Part shown: one piece after another, positions 33,312 through 43,256 of the stretch
Layout of the letters: every line of letters starts with the position of its first letter
How positions within the stretch are numbered: position 1 is the stretch's first letter
Origin: Cheiracanthium punctorium
Taxonomy: Eukaryota > Arthropoda > Arachnida > Araneae > Cheiracanthiidae
Assembly (NCBI GenBank): GCA_038373885.1
Contig: JAWZYV010013295.1
Location: 111,792 to 175,791, forward strand
Reading direction: 5' to 3'
DNA length: 64,000 nt
The notes under the pieces: generated by a model
What the model was told of the DNA's origin: nothing
Databases searched by the model: none
Seen by the model: only the letters and a program-made list of their open reading frames with translations
Made by a program: the position numbers and the translations under genes

Positions 33312-33485
33312 CAGTAAAGCACCGTTTATACGCTTCTCGTTTATACGATTTTCACATTTATACGTGTCCCGCAGTAGTCTGGGCGCCAAACTCTGTCCCC
33401 ATAAGAACAAGAACACGGCAAGTGAAGCAGCATCCGGCTTGGCCAGTGCTAGGGAGGATCAACTCCCTCTTGACTCGGCTGCTGT
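33312..33485. mobile_element. pogo/Tigger-like non-autonomous element end
   Basis: TA followed by CAGTAAAGCACCGTTTATAC, a pogo-type terminus with repeated GTTTATACG phrases. The inner part (33375-33485) matches the reverse complement of about 945-1065. Interrupted at 33486 by a family E element; the other end was not found. Confidence 0.5.
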
Positions 33486-34127
33486 CCCAGCAAACACACA
33501 CCTGCTGGCGGAGTACCTTCCCAGTGCCTTTCTGCCATCACGTACAGCGCCGGCCCGGCACTGCAAAAAGTAACCGAATCCTACCAAAAGTGGTCGCCCG
33601 AGAAGTACCTTGCCAGAAGCCCGGGAAGGCAGCGGCACTTTTCTGGCATACTGCATGTGCCGGCTATTATTAAAAATAAAGGCACTGGCCTGGTGCCTTA
33701 ACAGTGACTACAATATAATGGCACGGTACCGGATTAGTGCCTATTTACAGTAACGCTGCCATAACTAAAATATGAGCTAGTGGCGGATCCGGGGTAGGGG
33801 GGCTTATTCATCAACCCATTCCAAAAAAAAAAAAAGACATTGCTTAAAGGTAACATTTTAAGATAAAAAACTGGATACATGAAAAATTAAAAACAACAGC
33901 AAAATCCATTAGCACATCATTTGCAAATTATGTTCGCCCAACATTAGTGAATTGTGTGCAGTTTTCACAAACTGCAATTTTCTTACAAATTTTCATTTTC
34001 AAAACATATTTTTTTTTTATGAGAGAGGCTATAACACATGTCAAAACCTACATAAAATCATTTATAAACAGTTTAATTTCAATATCTCATAATTAAAGAG
34101 ATTTATAAATGAGTTTTAATATTTTAC

Positions 34128-34131
<4 letters not shown>
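33486..34131. mobile_element. Left part of second family E element, interrupted by Naiad block
   Basis: Reverse-complement match to 26520-27235, starting CCCAGCAAACACACACCTGC and running through the CGGGCGACC, GCCGGC and GTGGCGGATCC phrases to ATTTTACGGTTTA, where the (TA)n run begins. It continues at 47078. The short ORFs at 33256-33673 are chance frames of it and the Tigger-like segment. Confidence 0.75.

Positions 34132-34166
<35 letters not shown>
34132..34166. repeat. (TA)n microsatellite at left edge of the Naiad block
   Basis: About 17 TA repeats separate the 3.2-kb TIR element fragment on the left from the truncated Naiad on the right. In the full copy of that TIR element (24065-27235) the equivalent position is a (CA)n/(TA)n microsatellite at about 26490-26520. 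Confidence 0.85.
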
Positions 34167-34171
<5 letters not shown>

Positions 34172-36240
34172 CCTGTTATACTTATGGTCTTAACCAAATA
34201 GTACATAATAAACACTTACATTATTATAATACACAATCTGATCCCTCCAAGTATACTCCTATATATAACCTTTTAAATTTGTCCTTATATAAACGAACAA
34301 GTCGTTCTAAACGAGGAAGACATAAAGCTACTTCTACTACTATAATGTCAAATAAACACATTCAGTCTGAGTTATACACCCTTAATAAAAGTTTTGAGGT
34401 TGACCATAATTGGCAAAAAATACGAGCCTACATTTTCTCTTTAAAGAAAAAACACCTCTCAAAGTATTATAAAGTTTTCACTTCATATACTTTCTCTGAC
34501 CATTTTGTCCACTTGTTTTATGATTTAATAGTTACTCGTGCCAATGCACTAAATTACAATTTAATAGGTAACAATCGTAATAGTACTAAGCTAAATTCCA
34601 ATTTTGTAATTAATTTCTCCAATCCTGTTTTTAATATGATTAACTTCAATAAACTTTTTTCGTCTCACTCTGACTCTTTCCCTTTACCGCATCTCAGCCT
34701 AAAAAAATCTTTCAAATACCCTATACCTATGGGTAGAAAGATATTTAATTATAACTCTTTCTGTAGGAGCTTTGTACCCGATGATGAGGTGCCCTGTCTT
34801 TGTACCAGTGGTCAATACAATTCTTATGTTAATTCTGATTTTGGACATATAGTTACTGGAGATTTTTCTATTATCAAAGATCTTAAACTTCAACAGATCA
34901 TGAAAAGAGGTACTAAGTTTAGGTTACCTACTAAATACAGTATTGAAGAAATAATAGATACTTTTACATATAATATAGACTTATATATATATATAACACT
35001 TCAATTAAAAACAGTATACCTTCTGCCTTCTTTAATGAATGGAAATTTAATATTCTTGCTGACCTAAAAAAACAACTACTTTGTAAATTTAGATATACTA
35101 AAAATATAAAACTAAGTAATCAAATAACAGAGATACAGAATAACTTTATCATAACTTATGTTGATAAGTCTATAACTATGCTATAATATGTAAGCAGTTA
35201 CATCTCAATCTCTTAGCTTCATGCATTAACAATAATCCTAATTTCAGTCTAGCATCTATCTCTGAGATAACATTTAACAAAAAGATCTTAGCTTTCCACA
35301 AGTTACTTAAAATCAAGCATGACAATCTAAAATATCCTTACTTAGTGCTAATACCAAAGTTTCATAAAACACCACTAAAATTCAGAACTGTTACTATAGG
35401 ATGTAACACTTATAATAATGTAGCAAGCAAAATATTACTAAAAATACTTACTTCTATGCATGATCTGTACATAAAATCTAACACTTCTTCTATATCTATA
35501 GGTAATAGCTATGAACTAAAAAATAAGATTAATGCTCTACACGATGTAATTAACATATCAACTTATGATTTTAAAGACTTATTCAATAGTATACCACTAG
35601 ACGACTTATACAATGTAATATTGAATCTATTTATACATAGTAATAATAATATAACCCTGCCTTCTTACATGGATACTATGTATTTCGAAAATCTTTTAAA
35701 GTTCATAGTCTATAATAACTACATTCTACATAATAATAAATTATATAAGCAAGTTATAGGAATACCACAAGGTGGTTCTAATTCCAGTTACTTAGCAGAC
35801 CTATATTTATATAATTATGAAAAAAATTACAATAATCCTTCTCTTATAATATATAGGTACATAGATGACATAATAACAATAGCTACTGACAATACTTATA
35901 GTGATACTGACCACCTACCCATAGCTTACCATTCAGCCCTAGAACTAATAAAAAATCCTAATGATAATAGAATAATTAATTTTTTAGACTTACAAATTAG
36001 AATTAATGATGATAAGAGTCTATCCTTTAATATATATAATAAAAGAAATGACTTTAATTTTCAGGTTAATACTTTCACTCATTTCACTTCATGTATGCAC
36101 ACTTCTGTGTTCAGAAATATTATCTCTAATCATAAGTATAGAATAGAGTCTCTATGTACCAATAGTTTTAAGGCCAGTAACTTAACTGACCTATATAAAA
36201 ACTGCTATAAAATATAATTATCCCAGTAAATTTCTAACTT
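34166..36240 (+). pseudogene. Frameshifted, 5'-truncated Naiad-type PLE (RT region)
   Basis: Starts abruptly after a (TA)n run at a point matching about residue 180 of the 864-aa Naiad, so the GIY-YIG domain is missing. Similarity then runs to the C-terminus in three frames. Piece one (34279-about 34994) includes the CxC motif as CLC. It shifts frame inside a short TA repeat (34981-34994). The second shift is a 4-nt deletion near 35170 relative to the intact copy. The third piece (from about 35174; ATG at 35345) includes YDFKDLFNSI, GIPQGGSNSS and RYIDDI. A last shift near 36205 separates the C-terminal YNYPSKFL segment. The protein is clearly diverged from the intact copy, so it belongs to a different Naiad subfamily, not a recent duplicate. 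Not functional as it stands. Confidence 0.88.
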
Positions 36241-36499
36241 CCATTTTATATCCTCTATGTAATCAAAAAAACTGTATGTCCTAATCAGAATATTGGTTGG
36301 TGAGGATGGGTTGGTTGTTGGTTCTTTCTATATTTAAATTAAAAAAAAAAAATCATAAAATATATATCTATATATTTTATTTAAAAAAAAAATCTATAAC
36401 TAAGAATAGTTGATTACTGGTACTTTTTTTTATGTGAGTCTGTAACCAATGAAGCCATACAGAGTACTGTTCTACCTAAATATTTTACAATTATATTAG
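36240..36499. other. 3' region of truncated Naiad copy
   Basis: G-rich phrase GGTTGGTGAGGATGGG (36295-36310) and A-rich tracts resemble the 3' UTR of the intact Naiad. The rest, up to the Helitron junction at about 36500, is AT-rich and not recognised. Confidence 0.45.
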
Positions 36500-36509
36500 C
36501 AGTACCAGG

Positions 36510-37465
36510 TTACCGAACCATGCTCAGAATCTAAAGGCTCCTAAGTGTAAAATAATGAGTGCGTAAATGCCTTGGAACGTATCAATGATCTTCATGGTTG
36601 CCAAAGATTTTCATCGCTGTCGGATCACTCATACATTATCAGGTAAGCTTTGGTCGGTATTCAATGTTACAATGGCATTTACTTTGTTTTGAAGAGGGAT
36701 GCTAAATGTTCGATGGTCGGTGCCATCAGAGTTCAGCAAAAAGTTAGTTTAACGTAAGATGCCTCCTTTCCTTCTGTAGCAGATCAGCGAGGGTATCAGC
36801 GAAGATCTTGGGCGATGCATTCACTAACAGCGTCTTCATTACTTCAGAAATATATCTGTCCATATTGAGGACGTTCAAATTCAGCATCAAGAATTTGAGT
36901 TGGTTGAACTGTCAGATGAATGAGTTTATAAAAAAAATCATCAAGTCTGTTATACACTGTTCGCAACGTAGCAGTACACACCGAAATCGTTAATAGTTTC
37001 TCTCGTCATATACTGTGAACAAAGCCATTGTAAAGTATGCTTTCAAATTTCGAATTCTTTTATGAAATTCTTTGAAATGTGGATGACATCGAAGAAACAA
37101 CCACACCAATTCATTAGGAAATTCGGAATGTCCTACATCAATCTTACAGTCCCCAAAATGGTTTCGGTTAATTTTTGTTTTTACTCTTCAGAAAAATGCA
37201 AAGCTCCAGGGTGAATGCAGTCCATGTTAAAAAGTTTTAAACTATGATAATAAGTACCCACATTTGTGGCAGCTTTGTAGATACTTAGACTGTTTACCCG
37301 AAGTATTTGTCAACGTCTAGCTGTTCTATGTCGTTCTCCTTCCAAATACTAATCATCTCTTTCATCTGCTTGTGTTTGAACTGCACGTTCACACATTTGG
37401 GCTAAGTGCTGCTGTCGGTGATCGTATGTTTCCACAGCTCGTTTTTGAGCTACACTTTCATGCAT
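36510..37465 (-). pseudogene. Decayed Helitron Rep N-terminal region (copy B)
   Basis: Minus-strand counterpart of the remnant at 61585-62558, with further substitutions and stops. The segment around 37350-37465 encodes the same short ESVAQKRAVE-type Arg/Gln/Glu-rich N-terminal stretch seen in the other copy. No rolling-circle HUH motif or helicase domain can be read. Confidence 0.5.
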
Positions 37466-39132
37466 TTACGTCTTTATAATACATCTATGATGATAATTCT
37501 TTACGATTGAAATTGTAAATTTCTCTATAGTGCTTCAATTCAAACATAAAACACTTATTTTTTTCTAATTCAAAGAAAATACATCTTGCATAAACAAATT
37601 CTACAAACGTAAATTCAATCTTATAGATACATAAATATAGATGCCATAAAAGTTTAATCTTACATAAATATGCTTTAAACATAATTTTATTTTATAAACT
37701 CACGCTTAAGAAAAGAAAAAGTGTAACGCAATTTAAATTATTAGTACAAAAGGACACTTCGAAATCATGAAATCAAAAACAGAATAGATCAAAAATATTC
37801 TTTTATAATTACCCTAACAACTACTTAAACGTTGACAATAATAGAACAAACGGATGGACTGAAGAAAATGGACTTCTAAACGCTGATCCCTGATTCTGTC
37901 ACAATTCCAGTTCAACCACTCAAAATAAAACTTTTACCATCCAAACAGATTAAAAATGTATTGTCTAATAACTTAAAATTTACACGGTTCATTGGTGCGA
38001 TCAGCCTGAAAATTATCATAATTATGTAAAAAAAAGAAAATAAGAAAGAAAAAAATCTGATAATCTGATAAACCCTGATTTTTAAGCTTTTTTTTTAAAG
38101 CTCTATTTCATTTAAGAGAATAAAAAATGCTAATCATTTGAGTGTCAGAATTATCTATTGCAAGTGACATTGACGTTACATTGAAGTCACGGTTATCAGG
38201 CTTTGGAGGAAAAATTACGATTCCAATTCGCTTAAGATAGCTTTTCGAAATTACTACTCAGTTTAACTTTTTTTCAAAAATAAAACGGTTTTCTATGCAT
38301 TAAGCATGGATATAGGAGAGGATGTTGATACCAAACGAAATGTTTCGAATACGAAATGTTTCTGCAGATTATACAATTCGAATTTCGATGTATAATAAAA
38401 ATTGAATATGAAGTTATTTGATTTTAAGTGGGTAAATATTAAATATTCTGAGTGTAGACATTCTATCACCCGCTGTAATTGTCTCCACAAAGGGCTTTAT
38501 CCTTTAGTGTAATGGTAGTACACAACACAAAACAACAGAGTCTAATCCACGTCTAAATAAGAATTGAAAATTAATTAGAAAAAAATCTTAGTAACCAGAT
38601 TTCAGCCTCTCAATTTACTGCTTCCACATATAAACAACTCCCAGCCTGCGGCCGGATGGGGCCCGCCATGGCTTTTGGACCAGCCCGCAGAACAAGTCAA
38701 AATCCTGTATAAAACCTATATAAAACATTCAAACTTCCATATAAATCCTAATTATACGGCCCGCGATTTTGCTAACATCCTGAAGTCAGGCCCAGGAGTT
38801 CGCTAATATCGTAAAGTTTTGCCCGCAACTTTTCAAAGGTTGTCCATACGATTATAAAATAAATGAGTTCAAATCATCAACTGCAGTGAATGAAAACTAA
38901 ACTGATGGCTGATCACCTGCAAAATAAATTTGAATATCGGCTGCGAGCCCAATTTAGGAATCGATTGTATCATTATAATTTTTTTCATCGGAGTTTCAAA
39001 GATCGTTTCATTATAAACGGTTGTCCCTTAAAAAAAAAAAAAAAAAAAAAAAATCGTCGGGGTAACTACATTTAAATATTTATCGTCAACTTGGCGGAAT
39101 AAGGCAGCTAAAATAGAATTCAACCTAGTGCC

Positions 39133-39181
<49 letters not shown>

Positions 39182-39202
39182 AATTTCCATGTTACGTCAC
39201 AG

Positions 39203-40122
39203 CATAAGCGTAAAGTTTTCAAAATTATTGGGGGGGCCGGGCCCCACAACCACATGTATTCACGTCAATGGGGTATATACATATGAGTTAAAAGTCGTAA
39301 ATCCCCCCGCCCCATGAAAAATTTCTGGCTACGCCACTGATTCACGTACATATAACTTACTCATAGTTCCCAACTACTACGGAATATAATTAACCACTTT
39401 TTCTACATGACTTTTTGGCTTAAAATACAGAAAAAATTTTGTGATGCGCTCGCGAGCTGGTTACTATTTTGAAAAAAATAATTAAACATACTGTTTACAA
39501 AAAGTGGTTATATTCCGTAGTAGTTGGCAGCTATGACTTACTATATATAAGTGTAAATTATTGGAGGCGCTCGATCTCTATGGGTTCATAGAATTCTACA
39601 CCAATGTAAGGTAAGTATCCATGTTAGTATCTTCCTACCATGTTATAAGTTAAAAAATAAAAGCAAAGTAAAAAATCCAAAGGGGAAAAAAAAACATTTT
39701 CAATGAGATAGTGCATTTAGACACATCTGAACTTTTCTTCATTTCATACTTTACATTGCATTACTGATTTTAATGAACCAGAGCCTGGCGAGGGCAGCTT
39801 ATAGTAACATTTTGTGTTACAGGGCGTCACAATGAATACTAAATCATGATTGAAATCAAAAGAAGAAAATTTTTAAAAGTACAAGTAGTAGCTTTAAAGC
39901 TGCTCAGCAGCTAAGCTGGCCTCACACGGTTATAAATAAATAAAAGTACAAGTAAAGGTTTTTTTTAAACATTTGTAAATAGCGTGAATATTTTTTTTTT
40001 ATGTTAGTATAAATTAGTTTTCTGTATTAGTGATAAATTATTGGGTGGGCACAGCCCCTATTCACAATTTATTGGGGGGGGGGGGCTCGAGCCCCACGGG
40101 CCCATATAACTCTACGCCTATG
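39203..40122. mobile_element. hAT-like element, 920 bp, with 8-bp target duplication CGTCACAG
   Basis: The target duplication CGTCACAG is at 39195-39202 and 40123-40130. The inverted Helitron copy (59850 region) has this site once, unfilled. Terminal repeats are CATAAGCGTAAAGTT on the left and CATAGGCGTAGAGTT (reverse complement) on the right, followed on both sides by G/C tracts (GGGGGGGCCGGGCCCC on the left). No transposase ORF, so non-autonomous. It contains a smaller hAT MITE at 39266-39339. An inverted pair with phrase GGTTA...TTCCGTAGTAGTTGG (39366-39395 versus 39505-39530) lies inside. Confidence 0.82.
39266..39339. mobile_element. Truncated hAT MITE (74 bp) with 8-bp duplication ATTCACGT
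   Basis: ATTCACGT flanks both sides (39258-39265 and 39340-39347). The right end TTTCTGGCTACGCCACTG is a hAT-type terminus matching the MITE at 17785-17951; the left half is deleted. It sits inside the 920-bp hAT-like element. Confidence 0.7.
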
Positions 40123-40230
40123 CGTCACAGGATCTTTTTCTTACTGTGAATGACTGAAAAGGGTGTCATTTTCGTTTAAATTATTCGGCTAAGCTGAAAC
40201 TTTTATGCACTTTTGAAATTCGCATCATAT

Positions 40231-41457
40231 CCTGGCCATCGCTAAGCAACGGGCCTGCTCATGAGTTGCCATCGCTAAAAATGAGTTTATCATTGAGGCC
40301 TGTTTTCCCCAGTTACAGTATTCTATTTTATTATTCTAAGTATTATAAATGTTATATTATTTTATTATTTTAAACAGTTTTTTTACACTTTTGTCGTACT
40401 AAAGAACTTTAGATGTAGGTAATCGTTTTGTGAATCTTGCGCCATTTTCTTTCATGAAAATTTATCCTAAAATTCGAACATATTGCTCTGAATGTAAAGG
40501 TAAGTGAACGCTTTAATAATGTATTTAGAAAGTCTAAAAATATGTATGTAAATCATGTTTAGTGAATAATTACTCATGTGTTATTTATAAATAAATTATT
40601 TTAATCAGAAATCGTATTACTTGAGTAGTTTTTATTCTTGTAAATAAGCATGACGTTGTGATACTATTTAGACAATTTAATTTTGCCAGTTGAAAATGTT
40701 ATTTATCAGTTATATATGCCTTGATTATGTGATTTAGACTTACATCTGGTACAGTGCAGAAATACAGTAAATTATAAATTATTGATTTTTGCCCGTTCAG
40801 ACAAAAACAGAAGCTTCAAATGTACTAGTTAATATTTTGTACAAGCGTTCATTATGCTTGCTCAATTCCTAAGTTCGATTGAGAAAGCGACAAAAGAATA
40901 ATATATACTAAATGAAATGTCTTTATTAAAGAATAATTAATTTAGGGATCGCTCTATAGAGCGTATTTTATCAATTTTCTCCAATATACAGGATATCCCG
41001 AAAACACTGAAATGCGCTTTAATACATCATTTGTTAAAGATTAATCTTCAATTGTTTAAAATAACGTAGGGAATACGACTACGTTCATGAAATATTCGTT
41101 ATAAAAATGTCTTTCTCATTTGTGTATTTAGTTATTTTAAAGTATATTAAATATCCACTTGTGAAACTAAAATAAGCAATCGTGAATCATGAGAGTAAGC
41201 GCTACTTTGTTTTTCCTTCAAATTATATGCATCTATTTTCTTTATGTAAATATGTATCATAGCAAACAAATTAATCATGAGTTCGTACTTGAATTAGTCA
41301 CACAATTACTACTTAAAACTACATTAAATAACGTTTGAAAGCACTGGGAAGCTTAAGAAATGCCTGATGTATAGGTAAAGACTCGAGCAACCGTAGGTCT
41401 CTTTGGATGGCTCATGAAAATACACGCGCAGGCCCGATACTAATTGCGAAAGCCCCG
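40231..41457. mobile_element. 1.2-kb non-autonomous element nested in Helitron copy B
   Basis: Flanked by ATCATAT on both sides (40224-40230 and 41458-41464); the inverted Helitron copy carries this site unfilled (59746-59752 region). Starts CCTGGCCATCGCTAAGCAAC and ends GAAAGCCCCG; both ends contain CGGGCCTGC in inverted orientation (weak TIR). A related copy is at about 49440-50190. No ORF of note. The superfamily is not determined. Confidence 0.7.
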
Positions 41458-42660
41458 ATCATATGGATCAATAAAATACAAAGAAAATCTTTATTGTTTT
41501 AGTATATACGCGAAAATACATTTAGCTTTACGTTAGTTACAAAAGGATAATTGTAATAAATTCAGGCAATTTTTCACATAAGATTTACGAATAGTTTTGT
41601 ATTAATAACTATGAATTAAGAATAATTAAATTATTTACATATATTCCATCAAGGTGCTTGCGGGGATGGCAACGAAGACTCTTTTCTCTTTCGCTGGTTG
41701 CCAGGACGATATTTTGTAATAAAAATAACTTTTAATTCTAAACAAATTTATGTAGCTGAATGGTGTAATATATCTAGTTACTAAAAAATTTATTTATATG
41801 TGTACTGAATATCAAGTTCCATTTATTTTGTTTCTTTGCGAAATTAATTTTTACTATTATATATCGATGGCGTGTATTTTTTAATCCGCCCCAAACTTAT
41901 TTGAGCGTCCCTTTTAGGAAGATTGCATCAAGTGTGTTTTTCAAATGCTCAATAGATGGCGCTACCGTCCAAAAATTTTAAATTTTAAATTTTGAGCGTT
42001 TTAGAGTTTTTTCAATAAATTGACCTAGCTCAATCGTTTCAGGGGCCCAAAAAATCCCCAGGTACGAAATTTAAAAAGAATCCTTAGAGCAGTTTTCGAG
42101 ATCGTTCGGACATACACACACCCACAAACATTCCTCGTTTAATATAAGAGCGGATAAATAGCAATTAATAAATGTGTATTATTGTTATCAATATCATTAC
42201 TGTTAAAATTATTTCTACAGTTTTTCTCCTTTTCCACAACCTCAACTAAGTACTTCTTAGCTACTGCAGCTAGTACTACGTTAAACATAGGCTAGCTATA
42301 CTAGTGTTATATTTATTTTATTATTTATTCATTTAATTATTACCATTTTTATTCTTTTTATTTATTCATTTAATTATTACTTTTTATTTATTCCTTTCCT
42401 TTCCATACTTCCAAAGTATTATTAATATATCATTTTTTTTTCACACTCCATGGCATTACTTGTCTATTGATTGCATTAAGTCTTCTCTGATGGCAACATG
42501 CACTAATACTGCCTCCATTACTGAGCTTTGATCTTCTTGTCGGCCCACTTCCTCGTTGTTTATTTCTAATAGCTACGGTCGCGCCCCCAAGTTACAAAAG
42601 GACCCTAATTTTGGTCAGGTAACTTGCAGAAACCTAGCTATTATTGTTTTTTTCGATTAA

Positions 42661-42710
42661 ATTGAAATGTGTGTGCGGTGGCGCCTGATGATAGAGCACA
42701 CCATTTCAAT
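42661..42710 (+). ncRNA. Bulged hairpin in 5' pseudo-LTR of the Naiad (CCTGATGAT loop)
   Basis: ATTGAAATG (42661-42669) pairs perfectly with CATTTCAAT (42702-42710). T42670 is bulged, GTGTGC (42671-42676) pairs with GCACAC (42696-42701), and the 19-nt loop is GGTGGCGCCTGATGATAGA. A further ATTAA/TTAAT pairing (42656-42660 with 42712-42716) could extend it past one bulged A. The loop contains CTGATGA, the 5' half of a hammerhead core, but no GAAA box or stem II follows. It lies about 550 bp before the ORF. Its twin is at 46520-46573. Whether it acts as RNA is inference. Confidence 0.6.
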
Positions 42711-43256
42711 ATTAATTCCATTTTCCGTCTATTTGCGGTTACATGTGATTAGGCTTAAAAAGCCCAGCAGTTCTAATTTGGCGCTTTACATCCAATTTAT
42801 CCACTCTTTCATTGCCTTAAAAGGCTATATTTAAACACTTATCCGGTATAAGCTCGTTAATTGACACCATGTGCTATCTACTTTTTATATTTTTTTATTT
42901 TTTTCACTTTATCAATGGATTATCTTGAGATTTCACTTTACGTAAGTAAGCTATTATGTATTATATAGAAGACCTTAATACTTATTAAGTTACTCATTTT
43001 ATTCTAGTTTCCGCTAGTAATATTTTTGCTCTTATTTTACTCAAGTTACTCTTCGCTGTATTTTTTTTTTTAAACTCATATTTCTACTTTACTGTCATGT
43101 GTATGTAATTTTCTATTTTTCTTTTTGTAAATATATTATTCTACTTCAGACTTTCATACAATTTACTGTTATGTGTTTGTTTACATTTATAAGAAATTAT
43201 TGCTAGCATTGTTTTGTCACTTAAAAATTTAGTATGTACCCCTCACTTTTTTATGA

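Larger units (their letters stand above)
36500..42154 (-). mobile_element. Helitron copy B with two nested insertions
   Basis: Reverse-complement match to 59051-62563. The Helitron 5' end reads A|TCCGCTCTTATATTAAACG (from 42154 leftwards). The 3' end reads ...GGTAACCTGG|TACTG at 36508-36500, with CTGG fitting CTRR followed by T. Copy B is interrupted by a 920-bp hAT-like element (39203-40122) and a 1.2-kb element (40231-41457); both are absent from the inverted copy, which shows each empty site. It separates the truncated Naiad from the intact one. Decayed Rep-like coding remains lie antisense at about 36510-37465. Confidence 0.75.

Noticed and set aside
38890..39255. ORFs with poly-Lys or poly-Phe runs (also 28540, 30317, 13506, 59822)
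   Set aside because: They translate A or T homopolymers; no domain.
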